Source: an uncultured Actinomycetes bacterium
GTDB lineage: Bacteria > Actinomycetota > Acidimicrobiia > Acidimicrobiales > RAAP-2
Assembly: GCA_903893955.1 (NCBI GenBank)
Contig: CAITOG010000304.1
Coordinates: 1-9,443, forward strand
Direction of reading: 5' to 3'
Length of the DNA stretch: 9,443 nt
The position numbers and the translations under genes were made by a program. Under the pieces are notes generated by a model. It worked only from the letters and a program-made list of their open reading frames with translations. It did not search any database and was not told the origin of the DNA. Positions 1-7,313 of the stretch are shown here, piece after piece. Each line of letters starts with the position of its first letter. The first letter of the stretch is position 1.

Positions 1-1734
1 GATCTCAAGATCGCAGTGTCAGGACAGGTCGCCGAGCAGGCAAACAAGCCCTCGGTGGGCGGGACGCTGCCAGGTGTGATCTTGGCCGGCGTGGTGCTGC
101 TCTTGGTTTTCGGCTCGATCTGGGCCATGGCCTTGCCGATTTTCTCTGCCTTGGCATCGCTGGGCACCGCGATCGGCTTGATCGGCCTGCTGTCGAACGT
201 CCTCAAGATGCCGAGTTTCTCGACCGAGCTGGTGATGCTCATCGGGCTGGGTGTCGGTGTCGACTACGCCCTGTTCATCGTCACGCGACATCGCCAGGGG
301 CTGCTGGCAGGGAAGGACACCGAATCGTCGATCGTCGAGGCGGTGAACACCTCCGGGCGGGCCGTCTTGTTCGCCGGCACGATCGTGTGCATCGCCCTGC
401 TCGGGATGTTCGCACTCGGGGTGAGCTTCCTCTACGGCATGGCGATCGCAGCATCGCTCGGTGTGGCGCTGACGATGGTGGCGGCGCTGACGCTGCTCCC
501 TGCGCTGCTCGGCTTCATCGGCCCTCGTGTGATGAGCCGAAAGCAGCGCAAATCGCTGGCGGCCGACGGACCTCGGATCGTGGGCGCAGGCTCGACGACC
601 TTCTGGGGTCGATGGGCTGACTTCATGCAGCGACGTCCTGTGCTCCCGACCGTCGTCGCGTTGCTGATCGTCGTCGGGCTGGCGCTGCCGTTCTTCTCGA
701 TGCGCCTGGGCACGTCAGATCAGGGCAACGATCCCACCTCGACGACGACACGACAGGCCTACGACATGCTGACGGCAGGCTTCGGGCCCGGCTTCAACGG
801 GCCGTTGCAGCTCGTTGCGGTCACGCACACCCAAGAGCAGCTCGCTGCCGTCGACAAGGCGGTCACCAAGGTCAAGACACAGCCTGGGGTGGCTGAAGTG
901 GTCGCTGCGCCACCGATCGCGGCCAAGGATGGCAGCACAGTCTCCATCGCGCTCGTGTATCCCACCACGTCGCCACAGGCCGTCGGCACCACGGATCTGA
1001 TCAACCACCTCCGATCGAGCACCTTGCCAGCGGCGACCAAGGGGACCGGCGCGGTGGTGCTGGTCGGTGGGATCACAGCGATCTTCGTCGACTTCGCCCA
1101 CGTCTTGGGTCAGAAGCTGCCGCTCTTCATCGGCCTGGTGGTGCTGCTGTCCTTCATCCTGCTTGCCATCGTGTTCAGGTCGCTGGTGGTGCCGCTGACG
1201 GCTGCGGTGATGAACCTGCTCTCCATCGCCGCCGCGTTCGGCATCTTGACGGCGGTGTTCCAGCACGGCGTCTTCGGCTCCTTCTTCGACGTCACTCGAC
1301 CCGGTCCCATCGAAGCGTTCCTGCCCGTGATGATGTTCGCCATCCTCTTCGGGCTCTCTATGGACTACGAAGTCTTCTTGGTCACGAGGATCCATGAGGA
1401 ATGGCTCAAGACCGGCGACAACCGCCTCGCAGTCCGCAATGGGCTCGCTGCGACCGGCAAGACGATCACCGCTGCCGCGCTCATCATGATCCTGGTCTTC
1501 GGGTCGTTCATGTTCGGCGGCGTGCAGGTCATCAAGGAGTTCGGCTTGGGGCTCGCCGGCGGCATCTTGGTCGATGCGGTCGTGATCCGCATGGCCATCG
1601 TGCCCTCAGTGATGGTGATGCTCGGTCGCTCGAACTGGTGGTTCCCGAAGTGGCTGGATCGGGCGCTCCCTCGACTCAGTGTGGAGCCTGACGCTCCGCA
1701 AGCTCCTCGAGAGGCACTCCCCGTCGAGGTCTAG
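1..1734 (+). CDS. MMPL/RND-family membrane transporter, 5'-truncated by window edge
   Basis: This is the C-terminal part (577 codons) of an MMPL-family (RND superfamily) proton-driven transporter of the cytoplasmic membrane. The frame is open from base 1, so the gene starts upstream; the GTG at 16 is internal, not a start. Counting from the first codon, hydrophobic segments lie near residues 23-45, 47-65, 76-94, 121-139, 144-172 and 213-233. An extracytoplasmic domain follows at about 235-370, then a second TM block at about 373-545. The two family Asp-Tyr pairs that form the proton relay in MmpL3-type proteins are present: GVDYALF (Asp88-Tyr89) and SMDYEVF (Asp455-Tyr456). TM1 and most of the first extracytoplasmic domain are missing, judged against usual lengths near 700-750 residues. 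The substrate cannot be told from sequence; lipids or drugs are typical for the family. The C-terminus converges on the MFS exporter and shares its stop-codon bases. Confidence 0.93.
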   Translation, partial: DLKIAVSGQVAEQANKPSVGGTLPGVILAGVVLLLVFGSIWAMALPIFSALASLGTAIGLIGLLSNVLKMPSFSTELVMLIGLGVGVDYALFIVTRHRQGLLAGKDTESSIVEAVNTSGRAVLFAGTIVCIALLGMFALGVSFLYGMAIAASLGVALTMVAALTLLPALLGFIGPRVMSRKQRKSLAADGPRIVGAGSTTFWGRWADFMQRRPVLPTVVALLIVVGLALPFFSMRLGTSDQGNDPTSTTTRQAYDMLTAGFGPGFNGPLQLVAVTHTQEQLAAVDKAVTKVKTQPGVAEVVAAPPIAAKDGSTVSIALVYPTTSPQAVGTTDLINHLRSSTLPAATKGTGAVVLVGGITAIFVDFAHVLGQKLPLFIGLVVLLSFILLAIVFRSLVVPLTAAVMNLLSIAAAFGILTAVFQHGVFGSFFDVTRPGPIEAFLPVMMFAILFGLSMDYEVFLVTRIHEEWLKTGDNRLAVRNGLAATGKTITAAALIMILVFGSFMFGGVQVIKEFGLGLAGGILVDAVVIRMAIVPSVMVMLGRSNWWFPKWLDRALPRLSVEPDAPQAPREALPVEV

Positions 1735-3311
1735 GCGGCGTGTGCGTCCTCAGCCTCGTACGAGGCGACCAGATCGATCTCGGCTTGTCGGCGGGGGAAC
1801 CAGATCCCCACGATGAGCGCACCGACCGCGATGGCGATGCAGCCTGCGGCGTAGGCCCAGTTGGCACCTGCGAGGAACGACGACTTGGCGCCAGCGATGA
1901 TGGCCTGGGCGTGTGCTGGGTTCTGCTTCGCGACCGCCGCCGCACTGGAGTAGGACTTCTCGAGCTCATTCTGGATCGAGGTGGAGACGTCGCTCGAGTG
2001 CGGCGCGATCTGCTTGGCCACTGAGGCCGCATAGCCGGCGGTGAGCAGCGCGCCGAGGATCGACTGCATGATCGCGCCACCGAGGTCGCGCTGGAGGTCT
2101 GCGGTGCCCGATGCCATCCCGGCTCGATCGACGGGCACCGAGCCGGTGAGTGAGTGGGAAGCCGGGGTCCCGGCGATGCCCACACCAGCACCAGCAAGGC
2201 TGAAGGCGATGCCGATGTCGATGTAACCGGAGGTCTCGGTGAACAAGAGGAGCATGGAGAGGAACGACAAGAAGCAGAACGTGTAGCCGATCAGCAGTGT
2301 GATCCTCGAACCGAAACGCTCGATAAGCCGTGCCGAGATTGGGGCTGCGATCATCATGAAGACCGCAGCCGGGAGGACCGAGGCCCCCGCCTTGACGGTC
2401 GAGTAGCCGAGCACGTTCTGGAGGTACTGCATCCCGATGAAGATCGCGCCCATCAGCGCACCGAAGACGACCATCCCGGCGCACGCCGCCACCCAGAAGA
2501 TCCTCCGGCTCGCGACGTTCAAGTCGAACAGCGGGTTCTTGGCGAAGCGTTGACGGATGAAGAACGCGACCAGGCCGACCACTGCGATGATGGCGTAGAG
2601 CTCTGCCTTCTTCATGTCGCCAGGGCTCGACACGAAGTTGATCGCCATCACCAAGGCGATGATGCCGATCACAGAGAAGATGCCGCCGAGGTGGTCGACG
2701 GAGTCCGTGGTCTCGTTGATGTGGGCCGGGACGAATCGGGCGGCCAAGAACAGCGCCACGAATGCGAGTGGCACCGTGATCAGGAAGCATGAGCCCCACC
2801 AGAACCTGCTGAGGACAAGCCCGGAGAGCAAGGGTCCCAGCGCAGCCATCGAGCCACCGACCGCCGACCACGCGGCGATCGACTTGACCCGGGCCGGCCC
2901 AGACCACAGCGCGGTGATCAGCGCCAGGGTGGTCGGGAAGGCCATGCCGGCGGCGACGCCTCCGAGGACTCGCGCTCCGATGAGGAAGGTGATGTTTGGC
3001 GCCCACGCGGCAGCGATCGAGGTTGGGATGGCGAGGGTCGTGCCGAGCAGGAGCATGCCCTTTCGTCCGAATCGGTCGCCGATAGCACCGAGATAGAGCA
3101 CTGTGCCCGCCAGACCGAGCGAGAAGGCCACCGAGAGGACGTCAAGCTGTGTCTGGGAGGTCTGGAAGTGGACGCCGATGTCGGGAAGAGCGACGTTGGC
3201 GACGGCGAGGTTCAGGTTGGCGACCGTCGCGACCAGGATCAACCCGACAAGCACGCCACCAGCGTGTGCCGGGGAGGTGCTCGCTTCAGCGGTGCTCGTC
3301 GTCTGGGCCAT
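1731..3311 (-). CDS. DHA2-family (EmrB/QacA-type) MFS drug/metabolite exporter
   Basis: This is a complete 526-residue major facilitator transporter of the 14-TM DHA2 type, predicted to export small molecules or drugs by proton antiport. The N-terminus after a polar, Ala/Thr/Ser-rich stretch (1-18) enters TM1. A D1-like motif, NLNLAVANVALPDI, sits at about 32-45, and motif A, GAIGDRFGRKG, at 75-85 in the first cytoplasmic loop. A motif-C-like GAGVGIAGTP lies in the second half. In D1 the acidic residue common in drug-exporting DHA2 proteins is Asn34 here, which may alter coupling or substrate range. The ATG at 3311 is supported by GAGGAG (3316-3321, read on the minus strand) four bases upstream. 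The gene is divergent from the O-methyltransferase gene, a layout often seen when an exporter and a tailoring enzyme share control. Family is confident; substrate is unknown. Confidence 0.93.
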   Translation of the reverse strand: MAQTTSTAEASTSPAHAGGVLVGLILVATVANLNLAVANVALPDIGVHFQTSQTQLDVLSVAFSLGLAGTVLYLGAIGDRFGRKGMLLLGTTLAIPTSIAAAWAPNITFLIGARVLGGVAAGMAFPTTLALITALWSGPARVKSIAAWSAVGGSMAALGPLLSGLVLSRFWWGSCFLITVPLAFVALFLAARFVPAHINETTDSVDHLGGIFSVIGIIALVMAINFVSSPGDMKKAELYAIIAVVGLVAFFIRQRFAKNPLFDLNVASRRIFWVAACAGMVVFGALMGAIFIGMQYLQNVLGYSTVKAGASVLPAAVFMMIAAPISARLIERFGSRITLLIGYTFCFLSFLSMLLLFTETSGYIDIGIAFSLAGAGVGIAGTPASHSLTGSVPVDRAGMASGTADLQRDLGGAIMQSILGALLTAGYAASVAKQIAPHSSDVSTSIQNELEKSYSSAAAVAKQNPAHAQAIIAGAKSSFLAGANWAYAAGCIAIAVGALIVGIWFPRRQAEIDLVASYEAEDAHAA

Positions 3312-3403
3312 CGGTCTCCTCTGGCACGTCAGGATCGGTCATCCCGGTAGCGCTACGGTACCGTCCGTTGGCGCTTCGGCGCGGGACGAAGACAGGGGGC
3401 ACC
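3312..3403. promoter_or_regulatory. divergent intergenic region between MFS exporter and O-methyltransferase genes
   Basis: These 92 bases hold the upstream signals of two divergent genes. The exporter ribosome binding site (GAGGAG on the minus strand, 3316-3321) is at one end and a G-rich AGGGGG (3394-3399), four bases before the methyltransferase ATG, at the other. Two palindromes lie in the middle. TANNNT-type -10 candidates occur inside them (TACGGT 3354-3359 and TACCGT 3359-3364 on the plus strand), but no convincing -35 box accompanies them. Promoter positions are therefore inferred rather than seen. Confidence 0.6.
3347..3364. promoter_or_regulatory. pair of abutting palindromes, probable repressor operator
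   Basis: Two perfect 10-base palindromes overlap by two bases: GTAGCGCTAC (3347-3356) and ACGGTACCGT (3355-3364). They sit near the middle of the divergent exporter/methyltransferase spacer, overlapping the only plausible -10-like hexamers. Such double dyads are typical of TetR- or MarR-type operators controlling exporters, but no regulator gene is visible in this window, so the assignment is inference. Confidence 0.45.
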
Positions 3404-4078
3404 ATGAGCGAGGATCTGCGACACGTTGGCGCAGCGGTGGATCGATATCTGGTCGAAGTGCTTGGGACCGACGATCCGGACGCACAGGCGGCCTCATCTG
3501 GCGGCGCGGTGGCTGGGATGCCGGCGATCGAGGTGTCCTCGCCTCACGGCCGGCTCCTCGAGCTGCTCGTGGCGATGAGCGGGGCGACGCGCATCCTCGA
3601 GATCGGGACCTTGGCAGGAGTCTCGACGATCTACCTGGTCCGAGGGGCGGGACCGGACGGTCGAGTGGTCACCCTCGAGCTCGATCAGCGTCATGCCGAG
3701 GTAGCGATGGCCAACTTCGAGCACGCCGGGATCGGCCAGCAGGTCGAGATTCGAGTGGGGCCAGCGGTCGCATCGCTCGACGCCTTGCTCGCCGAGGAAG
3801 CCCCGCCGTTCGACTTCGTCTTCATTGATGCCGACAAGGAGTCCAATCCGACCTACCTGGATCGAGCGGTGGCGCTCTCGCACCCTGGCACCGTCATCTA
3901 CGTTGACAACGTGGTTCGCGACGGGAAGGTCGCGGAGGAGGAGAGCACCAATCCTCAGATCATCGGGACCCGAGCAATGATGGATTTGATCACCTCCGAC
4001 GATCGGCTCAGCGCAACTGCGATCCAGACGCTGGGGTCGAAGGGCTACGACGGTTTCCTTTTGGCCAGGGTCACGTAG
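3404..4078 (+). CDS. class I SAM-dependent O-methyltransferase (CCoAOMT/COMT-like, methyltransferase family 3)
   Basis: This 224-residue cytoplasmic enzyme is predicted to transfer a methyl group from S-adenosylmethionine to a phenolic or catechol-type hydroxyl, with a divalent cation. The SAM-binding glycine loop is LEIGTLAGVSTIYL (65-78), with the ribose-binding acidic residue in LELD (Glu92). FIDADK (140-145) and VDNV (167-170) carry the Asp142, Asp168 and Asn169 metal/catalytic set of the caffeoyl-CoA/catechol O-methyltransferase family. Length matches bacterial members (about 210-225). The ATG at 3404 has AGGGGG four bases upstream and begins right after the divergent spacer. The frame stays open upstream, but that part is antisense to the exporter and was not used. 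The C-terminus overlaps the convergent ligase gene by 8 bases. The substrate is unknown; adjacency to the exporter suggests a methylated product may be exported. Confidence 0.93.
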   Translation: MSEDLRHVGAAVDRYLVEVLGTDDPDAQAASSGGAVAGMPAIEVSSPHGRLLELLVAMSGATRILEIGTLAGVSTIYLVRGAGPDGRVVTLELDQRHAEVAMANFEHAGIGQQVEIRVGPAVASLDALLAEEAPPFDFVFIDADKESNPTYLDRAVALSHPGTVIYVDNVVRDGKVAEEESTNPQIIGTRAMMDLITSDDRLSATAIQTLGSKGYDGFLLARVT

Positions 4079-5615
4079 GGGGCGTCGATCCCCGCCTTGG
4101 ACCGAGAAGTGACGGCGAGTCAGCGAGCAGCTGGCGCAGTTCCCCCTTGGCGACCTTGCCAGAGGCGGTCAGCGGGAGCTCATCCATGATGACCAGGTGG
4201 CGAGGGATCTTGTAGCTAGCGAGCTGCCCGTTGAGCCGTCGTGCCAATTCGTCGAGGTGCATCGACCCGCCCGGGGCGAGCGTGGCGCAGCAGCACACGT
4301 TCTGGCCCCACCGCTCGTCGGGGACGCCGACGACGGCGAGCATGGCGAGCTCTGGGCAGCACGAGCCGATCGCATCTTCGACTTCGAGGGACGCGACGTT
4401 CTCGCCTCCGGTGATGATCATGTCCTTGAGCCGGTCGACGATCTCGAGGAGGCCATCGCTGCGGATGCGCCCGAGATCGCCGGTGCGCAGCCAGCCGTCA
4501 ACGATGGTCGACGCCGTTGCCGCTTCGTCATCCAGGTAGCCGAGCATCACTTGCGGCCCTGACACCGTGACCTCACCGACCGCGCCCGGATCGACCTCGC
4601 TACCGTCATCGCTCGACACGACCCTGATCGCCACGCCCGGTCCGGGACGCCCAGCGGCGGTCAAGACGCTCGGATCCTTGTCGAGCCCCCGTCGATGGTC
4701 GGCTGCGTCGAGGAAGACGGCGTTGCCTGAGAGCTCCGTCATGCCGTAGCCCTGGGTGAGGTCGACCTCCAAGGTGGCATCCGTCCGGCGGAGGAGCGCT
4801 GCCGGCATGGGGGCTGCGCCGTAGGCGATCGTGCGCAACGATCGCACAGCGTCGAGCGAGCTGGTCTGATCGATTGCATCGAGGAAGCCGGTGAGCATGG
4901 TCGAGGCAAGGCTGACCGAGGTCACCTGGTGGCGCTCGATGGCAGCGATGAGCTCGAGAGCGTCGAACCGATCGAGGAGCACCACAGGCCGGCCTTCGAC
5001 GTGATGGCGCACCACGTTGTAGCCAGCCACGTGGCAGAGCGGGAAAGGAAAGGCGAAGACCTCATCGGCACCGATCGGCCGGGCGTCGTTGGAAGACGCG
5101 CAGGCGGCCAAGACCGTGGCGGACGAGAGCAGGGCGCCTTTCGGTCGACCCGTGGTCCCGGAGGTGAACAGCAGCCACGCGCCGTCGATCTCAGCGGCCT
5201 CGGAGAGCGGCATCGTCGAGAAGCCGAGGGGCTCGCCAAACGTGAGCTGCGCACGTGAGGCTGGCAGCCGTCGAAGCTCGCTGGCCGAGCCGATGACGAG
5301 GCCTACCCGTGCTCGCTCAAGCTGCACTTCGAGCTCGGCCGGCGCGAGCCGATGGTTCAAGAAGCAGAGTCGCCTGCCCGACGCCGGGATGCCGTAGTAG
5401 CTCGCGACCCAGTCGACATGGTTGTCCCCGATGACGGCGATCGACTCCTCCTCCCGGGTGGCCTCGCCACAGAGTGTTGCTAGCTGGCGGGCACGACCGA
5501 GCAATTCGGTGAACGTCGTCTCCGTCTCGTTGTGGATGAGCGCGACCGAACTCCCCCTCTCCGCGGCTGCTGCCTCGAGCATGCCCGGCAGCGATCCAGC
5601 ACCTGGGTCGGTCAT
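4071..5615 (-). CDS. AMP-forming acid:CoA ligase (ANL superfamily, acyl-CoA synthetase)
   Basis: This 514-residue enzyme is predicted to activate a carboxylic acid with ATP to the acyl-adenylate and then to the CoA thioester, in the cytoplasm. All core motifs are present: phosphate loop FTSGTTGRPKG (150-160), YGMTE (290-294), the ribose-contacting TGD (378-380), hinge region VDRLKD (393-398) and the C-terminal catalytic Lys487 in TASGKVAKGEL. Two things are unusual. The post-hinge motif usually like GGENVYPxEVE reads GGENVASLEVE, with Tyr-Pro replaced, and the C-terminal domain carries a Cys-Cys (419-420) and a Cys-Cys-Cys (441-443) where relatives usually have small or aliphatic residues. 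The ATG at 5615 overlaps the upstream glycosidase stop by ATGA with no clear Shine-Dalgarno, which implies coupled translation. Acid chain type cannot be read from sequence. Confidence 0.92.
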   Translation of the reverse strand: MTDPGAGSLPGMLEAAAAERGSSVALIHNETETTFTELLGRARQLATLCGEATREEESIAVIGDNHVDWVASYYGIPASGRRLCFLNHRLAPAELEVQLERARVGLVIGSASELRRLPASRAQLTFGEPLGFSTMPLSEAAEIDGAWLLFTSGTTGRPKGALLSSATVLAACASSNDARPIGADEVFAFPFPLCHVAGYNVVRHHVEGRPVVLLDRFDALELIAAIERHQVTSVSLASTMLTGFLDAIDQTSSLDAVRSLRTIAYGAAPMPAALLRRTDATLEVDLTQGYGMTELSGNAVFLDAADHRRGLDKDPSVLTAAGRPGPGVAIRVVSSDDGSEVDPGAVGEVTVSGPQVMLGYLDDEAATASTIVDGWLRTGDLGRIRSDGLLEIVDRLKDMIITGGENVASLEVEDAIGSCCPELAMLAVVGVPDERWGQNVCCCATLAPGGSMHLDELARRLNGQLASYKIPRHLVIMDELPLTASGKVAKGELRQLLADSPSLLGPRRGSTPPT

Positions 5616-7240
5616 GGCGCTGGCTGTTCGAGCATCGAGAGCGCCGATGTCCTTGAGGTGAGGTCCACCTCGAGGCGATGTGTGCGTCCCGTGACGATCA
5701 GCTCACTGTGCGCCAGTGGATCGGCAATCTCGAGAGGGCCGTCGACGTCCTGACGTGACGCTCCCATCGCCTCTACGACCTCCCATTCATCTGGGCCGTA
5801 GAGCGACAGGTCGTCAGAGACCATGGTGAAGCCGCCGGTGCCGAGGACCGTGTCGGCGACTGTTCGCCGCTCGGTCGAGGTGAGCTCGGTGTTTCGTGAA
5901 CGCAACAGGGCGCAGTCTGGATCGTTGGCGAACCATCGTCGATGCAGGAACGAGCGACGAAGGGTCTGCTCGACCGAGTTGGCCGCGGCGACAGTGGATT
6001 CGGGCCACCCAGCGAAGTGCTCCCTGGGCTCCCAATGGGGCGCCACGTCCTCTGACACCCGCATGGCATCCACGGCACCGAGGCTTGGGCCCAGCGGCGC
6101 GCCGCAGCCCAAGAGGAAGGACTCCGGTCCGATGGCGCGTCGGATGGCTGCGAGTCCCGCCTGCATTGCCTGCACCCGAGTCATCGACCCACTGCCCTGG
6201 CGGGTGCCCGGGACGGACCCGGCGTGGAGGAAGTCGATCTTGAAGTAGCCGAAGCCAGCACCTTTGAGCCAGATGAACTGTGACTCGAGATGATCGAGGA
6301 CATCGTTTCGACTGAGATCGAGAGCGAAGACGCGCCCTCCCCACAGTTGGTGGAAGAGGGCAGTGCGGGGGCGACCGTCAGGGTTTCGGACAAGCCACTC
6401 TGGGTGGCCGCTCGCGATCGGCCCCCCATCGATCGCCAGGAACGGAGCCGTCCAGATACCAGCGGTGAGGCCACGATCGACGATGGCTCCGGCGACGTCG
6501 GCGATCGGTCGGCCGAATGAGCTCGACGTCGACGTCCACTCGCCGATCGATCGCTGCCACCCATCATCTATCTGGAGCACCTCGAGGTTGTGCCGCGCTG
6601 CGTGCGCAAGGTTCGACAGCACGATGTCATCGGTCACCGATGTGAAGTAGTGGTACCAGCTGCACCAGCCGAGAGGAACTGGCGCCGCGATCCTGGCGCC
6701 AGATGCCGCGCCGGTCATGGCCGCCCACGACGACAGCGCTTCGCCAGGCGGGCCTTCGAGGACGATGATGCCGCCGAGCTCGATCCTCTCGCCGGGTTCG
6801 AGCCGGATGCCGTCGAGCAGGATCTCGACCGTGATGATGCCCGTGTCGGGTTGGCAGACGAACGTGAGCGGATGGCTGGTGGGGTCGGCCGCGCCGAGCA
6901 GGCCCTGGGGATGCACGAGCACCGTGTCGGCGGCCACCACCTCGCCAGCGTGGTCGCCGTCAGCGAGCATCTGGCTTCGGAACCACCGAGGGGCATCCGC
7001 ACGAACTGGACGGGTGTCGTCGCGACGCGACGGGCGCACGGTCGACCATGACTGCCACCCGTGCTCGAGCAGCGAGTCCACCACCAGGTCGGTCGAGATC
7101 GTGACCCTGTCGACGAACAGCGGCGTCGAGCCAAACCACCCCAGCGCCATCACGATGCCGTTGTCCGTGGCTTGCACCTCGACAGGTACCTCACGGATTG
7201 ACCCTGACGTCTCGACCACGCGGCTCTCAATGATCTGCAC
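5612..7240 (-). CDS. GH36-like (clan GH-D) alpha-galactosidase-type glycoside hydrolase
   Basis: This 542-residue retaining glycosidase resembles melibiase/GH36 proteins, which release terminal alpha-D-galactose or related alpha-linked sugars. An N-terminal beta-rich domain contains HGWQSWS (60-66), typical of GH36. The catalytic (beta/alpha)8 barrel starts at GWCSWYHYF (191-199), followed by QIDDGWQ (223-229). The nucleophile is most likely Asp336 in FKIDF and the acid/base Asp398 in RVSED; the pocket Cys379 in GCGAP lies between. Length is short beside common bacterial GH36 enzymes of about 700 residues, and KIDF differs from the usual KWDMN, so the sugar specificity may be different. No signal peptide is visible, suggesting a cytoplasmic enzyme. 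The GTG at 7240 is the most upstream start in frame but lacks a good Shine-Dalgarno; a second GTG at 7219 (residue 8) is possible. It is first in a two-gene unit with the acid:CoA ligase. Confidence 0.88.
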   Translation of the reverse strand: MQIIESRVVETSGSIREVPVEVQATDNGIVMALGWFGSTPLFVDRVTISTDLVVDSLLEHGWQSWSTVRPSRRDDTRPVRADAPRWFRSQMLADGDHAGEVVAADTVLVHPQGLLGAADPTSHPLTFVCQPDTGIITVEILLDGIRLEPGERIELGGIIVLEGPPGEALSSWAAMTGAASGARIAAPVPLGWCSWYHYFTSVTDDIVLSNLAHAARHNLEVLQIDDGWQRSIGEWTSTSSSFGRPIADVAGAIVDRGLTAGIWTAPFLAIDGGPIASGHPEWLVRNPDGRPRTALFHQLWGGRVFALDLSRNDVLDHLESQFIWLKGAGFGYFKIDFLHAGSVPGTRQGSGSMTRVQAMQAGLAAIRRAIGPESFLLGCGAPLGPSLGAVDAMRVSEDVAPHWEPREHFAGWPESTVAAANSVEQTLRRSFLHRRWFANDPDCALLRSRNTELTSTERRTVADTVLGTGGFTMVSDDLSLYGPDEWEVVEAMGASRQDVDGPLEIADPLAHSELIVTGRTHRLEVDLTSRTSALSMLEQPAP

Positions 7241-7313
7241 GGAGCGATCGTGGCACGTCCGTCGTCAGCGGCGCAGGCTGCGACGTAGGATCCGAGTTGT
7301 CGAAGGGAGGGAG
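7241..7313. promoter_or_regulatory. divergent intergenic region between glycosidase and esterase operons
   Basis: This 73-base spacer must contain the start signals for both the glycosidase-ligase pair (minus) and the esterase-oxygenase-hydrolase operon (plus). On the plus strand TAGGAT (7286-7291) fits a TANNNT -10 box and would give a leader of about 15 bases before the ATG at 7314. No clear -35 accompanies it. The purine run AGGGAGG (7304-7310) is the esterase ribosome binding site. No strong inverted repeat is seen, and no clear minus-strand promoter. Confidence 0.4.

Noticed and set aside
715..1395. 226-codon antisense frame within the MMPL gene
   Set aside because: Composition dominated by Glu, Asp, His, Arg and Gln repeats, as expected from the reverse strand of a hydrophobic membrane protein; no start signal or domain.
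2154..2792. 212-codon plus-strand frame opposite the MFS gene
   Set aside because: Same antisense composition artefact; no ribosome binding site or recognisable family.
1966..3006. 346-codon open frame on the minus strand in a second frame of the MFS gene
   Set aside because: Its translation is very rich in Arg, His, Pro and Gly with no domain, and it lies within the clear MFS coding frame: a GC-rich shadow.
3149..3403. N-terminal extension of the O-methyltransferase
   Set aside because: It would be antisense to the exporter gene and cross its promoter; the Arg-rich translation has no family match.
4078..4096. Possible hairpin terminator (GGGG/CCCC with about 8-base loop) after the methyltransferase
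   Set aside because: Short imperfect stem, no T-run, and located inside the ligase coding region; not distinguishable from chance in GC-rich DNA.
6717..7313. N-terminal extension of the esterase by 199 codons
   Set aside because: The extension is antisense to the glycosidase and looks non-coding. ATG 7314 has a good purine-rich binding site and gives the normal family length.
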